Shown in pieces: positions 43,789 to 54,975 of a stretch of DNA of 64,000 nt (the stretch's first letter is position 1; each line of letters opens with the position of its first letter). The stretch is from Silurus meridionalis (Eukaryota > Chordata > Actinopteri > Siluriformes > Siluridae): assembly GCF_014805685.1 (NCBI RefSeq), contig NC_060893.1, forward strand, positions 17,355,025-17,419,024, written 5' to 3'. The notes beneath the pieces were generated by a model, which saw only the letters and a list, made by a program, of their open reading frames with translations, did no database searches and was not told the origin of the DNA. The translations under genes and the position numbers were made by a program.

Positions 43789-46700
43789 GTGTCACCATTT
43801 TTTAAATTCCTTTTTCACAATCCACACTGTCACACAAAAACAGCATTTTAAAATGTATCCATTTTTGGAAAGGATTTTTAAAAAGCTACATTTTCTACAC
43901 AGCTGTTTTTGTTTCAGTTAAAGGCTGTGTTTCCACCTACATATGAAAATGATACCTGTTTGGTATAATATTGGTTATCATACACCTGACACTGATCCTA
44001 CAAAATCCCTGACTGTAGGAACTGTTGTAGGAACTGATAGTCAAAAGGTTGGCCATATATTGATTTGGTTCAGTTTTTCTATTGTTTGCTCACAGCAATA
44101 TGTAAAATATAAAAATAATCAATTAAAAATATATTTTTGCAAGACTTCTTACTTTACAGCATTTCTTCACATCTGCCTATAACTTCTGCACAGTATTATA
44201 TATAGAAACACATGATGAATGGATGGATTAGTGGCTGAAAAGTGATTAACTTAAAATACAATCATAAACTAAACCAAACATGATGTAATAAAGATTTAGA
44301 AATGCATTATTTCACTGTGCAAAATCTTATTGTTCATTTTAGATGAATCCCAACGGAGTGTTTTCTGAACACATGCTTCATTAGAACAGATTAGGTATGA
44401 GATAATTGTGACCTTTTCTACAAAGCAGTTAACACCATCATGTTATGTAAAGAGCTAAATGCAAGTGCAGGACATTTTTATTTCATTAAACATGAAGCAA
44501 AACCTGGTATAATAATTCAACAAAGAACCTACTGAATAGTGTAGTTATATTCACAAGTGCTAATTAATGTGAACATGAATCAGGTGAGAAAACTGACATA
44601 TGATGTGGTCGTATGGTGAGCAGTGACTGATGGGAAGTGTAGTTTGTGACACAACCCTGACAGATCAATAATTATACATATACTTATATTGAAATTGATG
44701 AAACTTAAAATAGTGTAAAATCTTGAAATGAATTATAAAAAAAAAACATATCAAGCATTTATTTTATTTGTATTATATATATGTAAAAAATTCTGAAACT
44801 GTTTTATTATTTCCAAATTCAAATTTTCCCTTAGATCTTTTGACTCTATTTTGCATTTGTAATACACCACATACTTTGTGTTCTAGGTAACTCACTTGAA
44901 AGTTATCTTTCAGCAGAGTTCAAATCTACAAAGTTGTTGAAAATCTCGATTTACTCCTGTATCCCAAAAAGGATGTCACATCCATAAAGTAATGACCCGG
45001 AGCATAGCTTTAATATATATGAATAACTTACTCATTAGTACTCAACAGCATGCTTCCTAGAACGTCGCACAGATATGCAAGGCTTGTGCAGGAAATGAGG
45101 CACTTTGCAAGTCAATAGAAATATGAGTGCCACATGACTGTGAAAATGCCCAACTTTTTTTAATAGTCATTTATTCTGCAGGGTGATTGACTGGCACCTC
45201 AGGTGCTTCAGCGGATGCCATCTTGGCAGCCGAGAGACAGGCTGTTACAGTGGATGGTAAATTAGTATCTCAGACACAGTCCTGAAAGATAATTGGTGGA
45301 ATGTTGGCTGTTACGGATATGATGATGGAGGGGATTCTGGCCTTCTTTCTGCCCTATTAATTCTATTTCCTGAGGTTCTTTTTTTTTCAATCTTATATCC
45401 AGTAATACAGAAAGTAACTGGAGCTTAGAATCAAAACCCAGAATATATGTACAACACTACCTGCTAATTAAAAGCAAGTCTTTTTGACAATATACTTTTT
45501 TGCTGTATGTTGATGTAGTGGGCTACATGCACAATTTAAACATCTTTAAAAAGAAGACACTTTGAGCTTTACTGTCTATTATTCAAAGTTGATATTGTTT
45601 AAAAAGACAATTTAGAAAGTTATAGAAAGTTATAAATAAAGTACCAAAAAAAATTTCTGAATTCTGAATTCCCTTTAAGAAATTCTTGAAGCAGTCCAGA
45701 AAAGTAATGGGTTAAAAGCCACATGTTGCTGAGCTGAGACTCAACCTAAGATTTCGCCTTTTTTTCTTTTTTTTTTCTTTTATATTTTTTTATTTTGTGG
45801 TCTCAAGCATTTTTTAACACTATATTCTACCAGCTATATTTGTTTTGTTTTTTTTTACTAGCAAGATGTCGTTTTTTATGCGAAAGTTATTCCGAAATAT
45901 ATACACACAAACAGCAGCTGAAGTTGTGTGACATAAACAAAGGAATAACCATCTAAATTACAACATTATTGTGTTTATCTTTCCTAATAAACCAGGATAA
46001 GCAGCAGTGGATGTGTCTGTGACTCGCAATTACAATAATATTGTAAGTAGTGCATTTGTTATGCATGTTGTTGTTGTGTACTGCTTACACAAAGTCAGTG
46101 AATACATTCGGTAAACATTTTTCATTGAAAAACACTGATCTGAAATCACTGCTTGAGGCTTAGACCTTTACAATGATGTATAGTTAGTCATGGTTACTCT
46201 TCTCCCTTTTTATTGAACCTGTTACTAAACATTAACACCTGAGAACAATGGGATATCGGTTGCGCTGGCGCAACCCCGACTACTAAGAGGTTAAAAACTT
46301 GAATCAAGAGTCTGACCTGGAAACTGTGGGCACAAGGCAAGAAGACACACCACCTAGATGCAAGATAATCACATGACACCATGCACTTATGTTCAAACAT
46401 GTATTTGCACAGATGACCTGGAGGAACAGTAAAAAAATATTAAATCATAAGCCATGGAATCTTAATTGGGGAGAGATAGAGAAAGAAAAAGTAAAAGCAA
46501 GCAGGCCTTTATATGCAGTCCTTTTTAAATGATTTGTCTTAAGCATACTAAAATGTTTTACCATGATTAGACAATAAGGTATAAGCATGATCATCTCTTG
46601 TATTAAGACACAGCTGAAAAAAAAAAAGATTTTAATTAGCCAAACTGAAAGTGAGCCCTTGGATCAGGTGTTGCAGTGAATATGACACCTGGTCGAAAAT

Positions 46701-47486
46701 GGGATACACTGTATGTCCATAGGTTTGTCATAATTTGCATGCATGATCTGATGGATAGATGAAACCCTTTAAAGTGAGAAATCACCTTCAGTATTCGTCT
46801 TACTTTTATTACTCACTTATAAAGATATAGTAATACACACATTCAGTCACTGGAAGAAAATCTCACAGCTATTCCAGATGTAAGCAGTAGTGACTCTGCA
46901 CACAAGCAAATTAAAAACAGAAAAGATAATGGTTAACAGAAAGTAAGAGAAACATATTGAGAAGTGCTGAGAAGGCCTGATGGAATAAAATAAAAAAGTA
47001 ATGTGTTTTATCTGGCTTAATTTATTATTCTGAGCTGCCAAGGTTAGCTTTCGGGGTGTGACCCTCCTAAAAGCACAGCTGTCTCTCAGACCAGTGAAGG
47101 AGGGGATAAGCACTCATCACACCAATGGTCCAATACACACGCTATTTGTGTGTCTCCAAGCAGTGGAGGTGCAGTGTTTGGTTTATATCAGCTGAGTTAC
47201 TAATACTGAGAGTTAGAAGGTCCTTACAAGAAGAGTAAAACAGGGTAAAAAAAAATATTTTCTCTGACTGCAAAGTGTAAACAGCTTTGGCTTTAATTCA
47301 CTCACACTGATGAAGAAGTTTGTGATGAAGAGAGAGAGTAAATTAGGAATTAAATGCTGGGAAGTAGTAATGCAAATTTGTTATCTAAGCTTATAAATGT
47401 GCCATATATGATATTTTTTATCTAGCGCAAGACTGACCACTGACAAAAAGGATAAAATTAGACAAGTGCATGCCATTAGTTACTTC

Positions 47487-47488
<2 letters not shown>
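43789..47488. other. Unassigned AT-rich DNA
   Basis: No gene or repeat family was recognised. GGTTGCGCTGGCGCAACC at 46258-46275 can form a perfect 8-bp stem with a two-base loop. A less AT-rich stretch at about 45180-45350 has no coding signal I trust. Confidence 0.4.

Positions 47489-47531
<43 letters not shown>
47489..47531 (+). repeat. (CA)n microsatellite
   Basis: About 20 pure CA units. Confidence 0.95.
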
Positions 47532-48660
47532 TAACACCTTCCCCATTGTTCTGTTACACACAGCTACAGTAACATGCTAGTATACAGAGCCTGCATGTGT
47601 AAGTGGATATGGTTAATAAAAACCAAAGCTGGGATTATTTAATTGAGATACATTCTTTAGTAGGAACGTTTATATTTCTTAAAAAAACTTTTTACTCACT
47701 CAATATTTTTTCTTCTTTTACTGTACTTTACTTGTCCTCCCATTGTTGAGTTTGTACACAGTATTGCATGTCTAATTTCTTGCTGACAGCAGGGTAGCAG
47801 ATGGACGAAATGTTAATGTCCCAAAAAGTAGGCATGGGCTCTTACAATCTCTACAACAACTCACAAATCACTTAAAAGATGCTGTGCAAATAAAAGAGCA
47901 CTGAAGTCTCTCCTGAGAACACAGGTTTCATGATAGAACTAAAAATATTCACACAAAACACACTTGAGAGAGCACAAAGAAATTGCAGCGATATGCTAAT
48001 ATTTTTGCAAAAGAGAAAAAAAAATGAGTTTACATGTCTCTCCATCTCATACATATTTTTGCCATTGCCTTGTCCCCTTAGGGTACCGTAATAGTGTACT
48101 AACAAGGACAAAATGCAGTGCTCATAATACAGATAACCTACAGGTAACCAGGCACTTCCACTTAGATGGACTGTGATGCAATGTAGAACTTTTTAAAGAA
48201 CTGTTAAATAATACCTATAAATGGCTAATTTACTATTTTCTTTTTTGAAAATTGTAAATTAGAGACAAAATCATTGCATGACCAGTTTAGCAAGACAGAA
48301 CTCCATCAACCCTGACTTTTTACTCTTATAATACTGTATAATATCAAGCTCAGTCATTCTTGTCTTATGCTGTCAGATCTGACCCATGTTTATCCCTGAG
48401 GCTATAAAAAAATGTCAGATAAACCAGTTGATCTTACTGAACAACATCCAATCAATCAGGACACAGACTCAGTGCTCCTTCACTGTCAATCATGTGACAT
48501 GTCAGTTCAGCTCAGCTCAGTTTTTTGCACTAGCTGGCCTAGCCTCAGCAGTTTTTATGATCTTCCCCATCAACTTTATGAGCAAGTCAATTACAGGACC
48601 TCACCCAGAATGAGCATGCTAACCCCACAAAAAAACAAACAAACAAACAAACGAAAGAAG
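47532..48660. other. Unassigned DNA
   Basis: No gene was recognised. A short AAAC run precedes the GATA array near 48630-48652. Confidence 0.4.
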
Positions 48661-48668
48661 CTGTGGCG

Positions 48669-48691
48669 GATAGATAGATAGATAGATAGAT

Positions 48692-48789
<98 letters not shown>
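48669..48789 (+). repeat. (GATA)n array
   Basis: About 30 units of GATA with one GATATA interruption near 48689-48694. Confidence 0.95.
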
Positions 48790-49312
48790 CTGCCATTTTA
48801 ATACATTACAATACATGTTTAAATAAATTTGGAATAAATTGACACTTGTTTTAGAGAATTACTAACTAATCCTTATTGCATTATATTATTATTGCCTTCA
48901 AATCAACATTTCTCTGCTGATGACATAAAATGTTGGAAATACACCTTATTGCAAACTAAAAAAAGACTAAGTGCCAAAAGAAAATAAACTTGCTGCATAA
49001 AAAATGGTAAAAACCCTGTAACAGAATAGAATTTATAGACTTTGTAACAGTTTGAGTGGCTAAAAGTAAAATTGCATCGGTTTCAAAGAAATGGTAATGA
49101 TGCAAACCTGTGACTCTGTACAGGTAATGTCAATTGGATGTAATTAACAACTATTTTGCGCACATGTTGGTACAGTATTCACTGGACACCAATAGAGACC
49201 ATAAGAACTTCATTACACATCCAGATTGCAATAAGTTACTACAATGGTTTCTTAAGTTTGATAATAATTATTTAATAATGCACACACAACACAAAAAATC
49301 ATGAAAACCAGA
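48790..49312. other. Unassigned DNA
   Basis: AT-rich, with no recognised feature. Confidence 0.4.
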
Positions 49313-49314
49313 TA

Positions 49315-50020
49315 GTAATGGACTGCTGGTTATCACAGGTGATTCATCTCCAGGTCAGGATCTTATGATCTCTCTACATGACTCTCTGATCTCCCCTTCA
49401 GCCACCGTTCACAACCTTGGGGTATACATGTGACAATCAACTGTTGTTTTCCTGACATGTTACTAATGTGACACACTCTTGTCGGTTCTCCCACACCACC
49501 CCACTGCTGCGCTCCCTCCACTGGCTTCCTGACTAGCTGCACGCATCAGATTTAAAACACTGATGCTTGACTACAAAGCAGAAAATGGACCAGCACACTC
49601 TTGCCTCTGCATCATGCTGCCTGAGATTGTCTAGCACTACTTAACTAGTCCCACCAACTCTCAGGGTAAATGGTAGGTATACATTTAGACTCTTCTCCTG
49701 GCACTGAGGTGGTGAAATGAACTTCCCCTAGATGTCCGAACAGCTGAGTCAGTGTCTATCTTTAAACAATGGGAGAAGACCTGGAGAAGTGTTTTCCTGA
49801 AACACTTTAACTAGCACTTCTTTTCTGTTTTCTGTCTGTTAATTTTTTTTTTAAACAAAAGGTTTGCTATATAATTCCAGTTAACAGAATTTAGGCTGAT
49901 GGTATCCTAAGTCTGCAACCTAGTGAACCAGTGTTGATTTATTCATTGATAGAGAGTCAAAGCACTTTTTTTTACGTCGCTCTGGATAGGGGCATCTGCT
50001 AAATGTCGTAAATTTAAATG
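49315..50020 (+). mobile_element. L2-clade LINE, truncated and internally deleted
   Basis: It parallels the L2 copy at 23731-24527: AGGTGATTCATCTCCAGGTC at 49339-49358, CTGCTGCGCTCCCTCCACTG near 49503 and ATGAACTTCCCCTAGATGTC near 49716. The shared tail GCTCTGGATAGGGGCATCTG and CTAAATGTCGTAAATT ends it. About 180 bases present in the first copy are missing after CTCTTGTCGG. The 3' UTR just before the tail (about 49815-49960) is longer than in the first copy. Frame changes make it non-coding. Confidence 0.8.
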
Positions 50021-50118
50021 GTTTTAATGGTCAACAGCTAATGCTTTGTAATGGTGTTTATATTGGAATTCATTAGAGTTTTTATGGTGGGTTCTATTGT
50101 TTTATAAAAAAAAAAAAT

Positions 50119-50181
50119 TAAAGCAGAGGAAAGAATATATATTCTTTCCTCTGCTTTATATATATATTCTTTCCTCTGCTA
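50119..50181. repeat. Perfect palindrome plus tandem arm
   Basis: TAAAGCAGAGGAAAGAATAT (50119-50138) is followed immediately by its exact reverse complement (50139-50158), 20 bases per arm with no loop. The right arm is then repeated (ATATATTCTTTCCTCTGCT at 50163-50181), followed by an AT run. Confidence 0.95.
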
Positions 50182-50484
50182 TATATATATATAAAAGAAG
50201 ACGATGCAATCTAACTGAAAAGCACACAATATTAAATAAAGTCTTTTTAACACCCTGATGGTACTGTATTTTGTTTAGTGTAATTATTTGGAATAATTAG
50301 TGAATCTGTAGATCCACCCACATTACTTTTGGGGCTAGCACAAAATGGGCCAAATTTACAAATATCCCAGATGAGCTCAAGCTGCCAGCATACTTTTACT
50401 TTATTATGTATTCTGCTGTGTTTTTTGGCTTGCATAAGGATAGTATGTATAGTTCTGTGTGTATCTATCTGAGAACTGTGTGTT

Positions 50485-50488
<4 letters not shown>

Positions 50489-50535
<47 letters not shown>
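50489..50535 (+). repeat. (GT)n microsatellite
   Basis: More than 20 GT units, preceded by GT-rich sequence. Confidence 0.95.
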
Positions 50536-50539
<4 letters not shown>

Positions 50540-51570
50540 AGTAATGAGGCCATTATCCGAGTGAACAGCTAATCTGGTCCCTCACAGAGAGTAAACACAA
50601 TTAATCATTCATATCATCCGTCATCCCTCCCTTGCTCTCGCTCCCTCCCAATTCAATTTCTCTATACTTTCTCTTCACTCTCTCCTGGATTCTCTCCATT
50701 TCTCCCTCTAAAACATTGTCTAAAATGAAACCAGTCAGCATTAGTTATGAGCTTATTTTAAGGCTTGTGCTTGCAGTTTGGTTCATTAGATTCACGCTTT
50801 ACAAATACTGTTTTTTTTTTATGCTGAAAGACTTTTAAAAACCTGCTTAAAATTCTCTAGCGGTCACAGAATTATTAGGACATGAAAAACAGGATGTAGC
50901 CTGAAAGAAAATAAACAAAAACACATATGGGTAAATAAACTGTAGTAAAAGCTCCTTCTGTTATCTCTCTGAGAAAAAAAAATAGTTCTAATTCATGAAA
51001 TAAAAGCTGCTTTCTGGAATCTCCTGAAAACCTTTAATTCTATTGTGTTCTTTTAACACAAAGTTGTTGATTTGTACTAAGCACTATGACCAACTGTACA
51101 GCTCTGGCAGTGATGCCTTGCAATCTGACAATCACTTAAAAGGTCATTTCTGCCTAATGAAGCAAAGTGCAACAGAAAAGCCCTTTTAAAAAGCCTTAAT
51201 TCAAAGTTCAGGTCACTGTAAGAAAAAGGTCACATTTTCTCCATTTCCTGTGCATGATGCTTCAAATGCCATAAAAATCACGAGAGGTCAGGGCATGCTA
51301 CAGGCTATAGCTCAAGAGTTGCTCCACATATGATAAGTTTACATGGTAATACACACTGAACTCTGACCCAATAACACTAGTTACACTAGTAACATGAGCA
51401 GACAACAGGGTTAATTGTATGCTAAAGATCTTATGTTACGATTAAATATGTACAGAATTGTACATTAAAATGTCTGCTTACATGCACAGTCCAGGCAATG
51501 AATAACTAAATTCCATCCATGGTTTGTGTTTGTGCTGATTGTTTCTCATATAATTTACATGATTGATTAT
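50536..51570. other. Unassigned DNA
   Basis: No gene or repeat family was recognised. The region at about 51000-51300 has no repeats and might be conserved, but this cannot be judged here. Confidence 0.4.
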
Positions 51571-51571
51571 G

Positions 51572-52101
51572 TACAAGTGCCGTTAAAGTCAAACCATGAC
51601 TTTTGAGTGTATAACATAAGGGAATGAGTGGAAACTGCATTTAACATACTCCCCTGCTACATTTATACACTTATCCCAGCATTTAACTAATGCCTGAAAA
51701 AATTTGGCATAGAAAGCCTGCTTTACTTCATCGTCACAGAACCACCACTACCTGGGAACATCACCCTCGGACATCTTTGAAACATTTACACCGTTTAAAC
51801 AATATTCTGCAGCTAAGCGTCTCATCACCGTATTGTGCTTAAAGTCTTCTTTAAATATCTGTGGGTTTTAGGCCTTTGTTCACAAGAAACCTCATCACCA
51901 CATGCCCTTCCGTGCACACACTAACATGATGTTGTATGCCATCTTCATTAAAGGTCTGTAGACTGGCCCGCGACATGTGAGCCACCTATCAGTAATAGGA
52001 CACACTAGCAACTTACTACTGCATGTAGTACCGCCAGGCTAGCATAAATATTTTTTACCTGTAAAATTAAAAGTTCCGAGTTGACTTGAACGCCCCTCGT
52101 A
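51572..52101 (-). mobile_element. Internally deleted mariner-like element
   Basis: The ends are inverted: TACAAGTGCCGTTAAAGTCA at the left, and the reverse complement of CTTGAACGCCCCTCGTA at the right. On the minus strand, HVVMRFLVNKGLKPTDI (about 51870-51920) resembles the transposase N-terminus. A later frame, EVKQAFYAKFFQALVKCWDK followed by CINVAGEY (about 51655-51735), resembles the C-terminus. The catalytic core between them is deleted. It is non-autonomous and broken by stops. Confidence 0.65.
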
Positions 52102-52149
52102 TTAGTAAAGCATGTTCGTACAGCAGACAAAAGATTTGATTGAAGTTAA

Positions 52150-52366
52150 ATTTTGTGGTTTAATTCATATTCAGAGCTTAAGGCCTTTGGTCTGGAAGGT
52201 CATGAATTAAAATCCCAGTATCATCAAGCTTCCACCTCTGGGGCCCTCAACAGTTTAGTTTACATACATAAGAAAATAATGTGTGATATATTATTTTATA
52301 AAATAACATACTACATGTAAGCTGCTCTGAAAAAGGGTGTCAGCCAAATGCCATAAATGCAAATGT
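52150..52366 (+). mobile_element. tRNA-derived SINE, degenerate
   Basis: GGAAGGTCATGAATTAAAATCC at about 52194-52215 fits a decayed B box. ATCAAGCTTCCACCTCTGGG and CCCTCAACAG follow, as in SINE bodies. The tail GCTGCTCTGAAAAAGGGTGT and CAGCCAAATGCCATAA (52321-52356) matches the L2 LINE tails at 24481-24527 and 49974-50020. The A-box end is lost. Confidence 0.65.
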
Positions 52367-53332
52367 ACTGACTCTCAGATGTGTCTTATTGGCTGCATGA
52401 CTTTTCAGGGATTCAGAGACCTTCTAACTTAAAGATTTCAAAGACTCATTGGTTCTCTGATTCATATTCAAGCCTCATTTATTTTATATTTTATATTTAG
52501 AGCCTCATTGACTACATGATTAAGAGTCTCATTCACACTAGAATTCAAAGATGCATAGATATTCATACTTCACCTTTGAGCCTCATCAGTTATAAGATTT
52601 AAATTCTGACAAGATTCATTTGACTATATGATTTAAATTTTTAGACGTATTGCTGTATGACTCAATATCATGATTTATTGAATATAATATTTGTATTTAG
52701 ATATTCTTTATCTAAATGGCTCATATTCCACATTTATTGCCCATATGGTTTAATTCAGAAATGTATCGGCTTAAGAATCAGACACTCTGGCTCTTAATCC
52801 ATTTCAAGTTTCATTTCAACTACATAAGTCATAACAGATAAGTACTAAAAAACTTCAGAGCAATGGGCGCTAATATTTTCAGGTCCTCATAAAAGAAATT
52901 TCCATTTATATTTCATATTGTTACACATTGCCATGAAGGATGACATTTTAAAATAGCAGTGAGTGTTAGGCTCTTTTTTCAGATTAACACTATATGTGGC
53001 TGAGGTATATGTCAACGGATATTCAGATATCTATTTGTCTGTCTCATTGACAGTGCTGAGGTTGTTGATATTTATTAGTTCTCAGGCTTTTACCAATATC
53101 TATCACTCACTTCCACTCTTTCTTCCTTTAACACTCCTGTGCTCATTCTGAGATGGAAACAGCCACAGATAATTGGTTAGTGAGAAGAGAGATGGTTCTT
53201 TGTGTTTTTTTGTCTTATTTCATCTGTATGATTGACTTTTCATTATCTGGTACAGATGCACCACTATATACAGCTTGGGGAAATGTTTATAGATTCAAAT
53301 CCTTAAAAGCAAAAAAGTATGTCACCAATTTA

Positions 53333-53334
<2 letters not shown>
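52367..53334. other. Unassigned AT-rich DNA
   Basis: A series of loosely repeating phrases on TCATTGACT and ATGATTTAAA runs through about 52380-52700. No gene was recognised. Confidence 0.4.

Positions 53335-53395
<61 letters not shown>
53335..53395 (+). repeat. (GA)n microsatellite
   Basis: About 30 pure GA units. Confidence 0.95.
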
Positions 53396-53399
<4 letters not shown>

Positions 53400-53416
53400 T
53401 TTTAAATACATATATA

Positions 53417-54973
53417 CAGGGAGTGCAGAATTATTAGGCAAATGAGTATTTTGACCACATCATCCTCGTTATGCATGTTGTCTTACTCCAAGCTGTATAG
53501 GCTGGAAAGCCTACTACCAATTAAGCATATTAGGTGATGTGCATCTCTGTAATGAGAAGGGGTGTGGTCTAATGACATCAACACCCTATATCAGGTGTGC
53601 ATAATTATTAGGCAACTTCCTTTCCTTTGGCAAAATGGGTCAAAAGAAGGACTTGACAGGCTCAGAAAAGCCAAAAATAGTGAGATATATTGCAGAGGGA
53701 TGCAGCAGTCTTAAAATAGCCAAGCTTCTGAAGCGTGATCATCGAACAATCAAGCGTTTCATTCAAAATAGTCAACAGGGTCGCAAGAAGCGTGTGGAAA
53801 AACCAAGGCGCAAAATAACTGCCCGTGAACTGAGAAAAGTCAAGCGTGCAGCTGCCAAGATGCCACTTGCCACCAGTTTGGCCATATTTCAGAGCTGCAA
53901 CATCACTGAGTGCCCAAAAGCACAAGGTGTGCAATACTCAGAGACATGGCCAAGGTAAGAAAGGCAGAAAGTCGACCACCACTGAACAAGACACACAAGC
54001 TGAAACGTCAAGACTGGGCCAAGAAATATCTCAAGACTGATTTTTCTAAGGTTTTATGGACTGATGAAATGAGAGTGAGTCTTGATGGGCCAGATGGATG
54101 GGCCCGTGGCTGGATTGGTAAAGGGCAGAGAGCTCCAGTCCGACTCAGACGCCAGCAAGGTGGAGGTGGAGTACTGGTTTGGGCTGGTATCATCAAAGAT
54201 GAGCTTGTGGGGCCTTTTCGGGTTGAGGATGGAGTCAAGCTGAACTCCCAGTCCTACTGCCAGTTTCTGGAAGACACCTTCTTCAAGCAGTGGTACAGGA
54301 AGAAGTCTGCATCCTTCAAGAAAAACATGATTTTCATGCAGGACAATGCTCCATCACACACGCCCAAGTACTCCACAGCGTGGCTGGCAAGAAAGGGTAT
54401 AAAAGAAGAAAATCTAATGATATGGCCTCCTTGTTCACCTGATCTGAACCCCATTGAGAACCTGTGGTCCATCATCAAATGTGCGATTTACAAGGAGGGA
54501 AAACAGTACACCTCTCTGAACAGTGTCTGGGAGGCTGTGGTTGCTGCTGCACGCAATGTTGATGGTGAACAGATCAAAACACTGACAGAATCCATGGATG
54601 GCAGGCTTTTGAGTGTCCTTGCAAAGAAAGGTGGCTATATTGGTCACTGATTTGTTTTTGTTTGGTTTTGAATGTCAGAAATGTATATTTGTGAATGTTG
54701 AGATGTTATATTGGTTTCACTGGTAAAAATAATTAATTGAAATGGGTATGAATTTGTTTTTGTTGTTGCCTAATAATTATGCACAGTAATAGTCACCTGC
54801 ACACACAGATATCCCCTAAAATAGCTAAAACTAAAAACTACTTCCAAAAATATTCAGCTTTGATATTAATGAGTTTTTTGTGTTCATTGAGAACATGGTT
54901 GTTGTTCAAATTAAATCCTCAAATAAAATTAATCCTCAAAAATACAACTTGCCTAATAATTCTGCACTCCCTG
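53417..54973 (+). mobile_element. DD37E-type Tc1/mariner transposon, nearly intact
   Basis: The 1557-bp element is flanked by TA (53415-53416 and 54974-54975). The outer inverted repeat CAGGGAGTGCAGAATTATTA, followed by GGCAA, is matched exactly at the right end in reverse complement. An inner copy, GCATAATTATTAGGCAAC near 53597, and CCTAATAATTATGCAC near 54767 give the IR/DR layout of transposase-binding sites. One transposase gene spans most of the interior and has a single frameshift. The good preservation points to a young insertion. Confidence 0.9.
53635..54650 (+). pseudogene. DD37E transposase with one frameshift
   Basis: The ATG at 53635 opens MGQKKDLTGSEKPKIVRYIA. An N-terminal helix-turn-helix region (KIAKLLKRDHRTIKRFI) and a basic GRKKR stretch follow. 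At CCCAAAAGC (53913-53921) the frame is lost, consistent with one missing A. The second frame, open from 53910 to a stop at 54650, gives CAILRDMAKVRKAESRPP and then VLWTDEM, the first catalytic Asp. MQDNAPSH holds the second Asp and SPDLNPIENLW the Glu. I count 37 residues between that Asp and Glu. Full length would be about 340 residues, normal for the family. It would cut and paste the element at TA sites. Confidence 0.85.
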
Positions 54974-54975
54974 TA

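Noticed and set aside
46258..46275. Hairpin as a terminator or RNA element
   Set aside because: A short perfect stem without conserved neighbours is weak evidence in a eukaryotic intergenic region.
48669..48789. A CRISPR-like array
   Set aside because: It is a tetranucleotide microsatellite without spacers.
48587..48816. Minus-strand frames of 65-69 codons
   Set aside because: They translate the GATA array as a repeating Tyr-Leu-Ser-Ile pattern.
53153..53437. A 94-codon frame with a Glu-Arg run
   Set aside because: The run is translation of a GA microsatellite, and the rest resembles nothing known.
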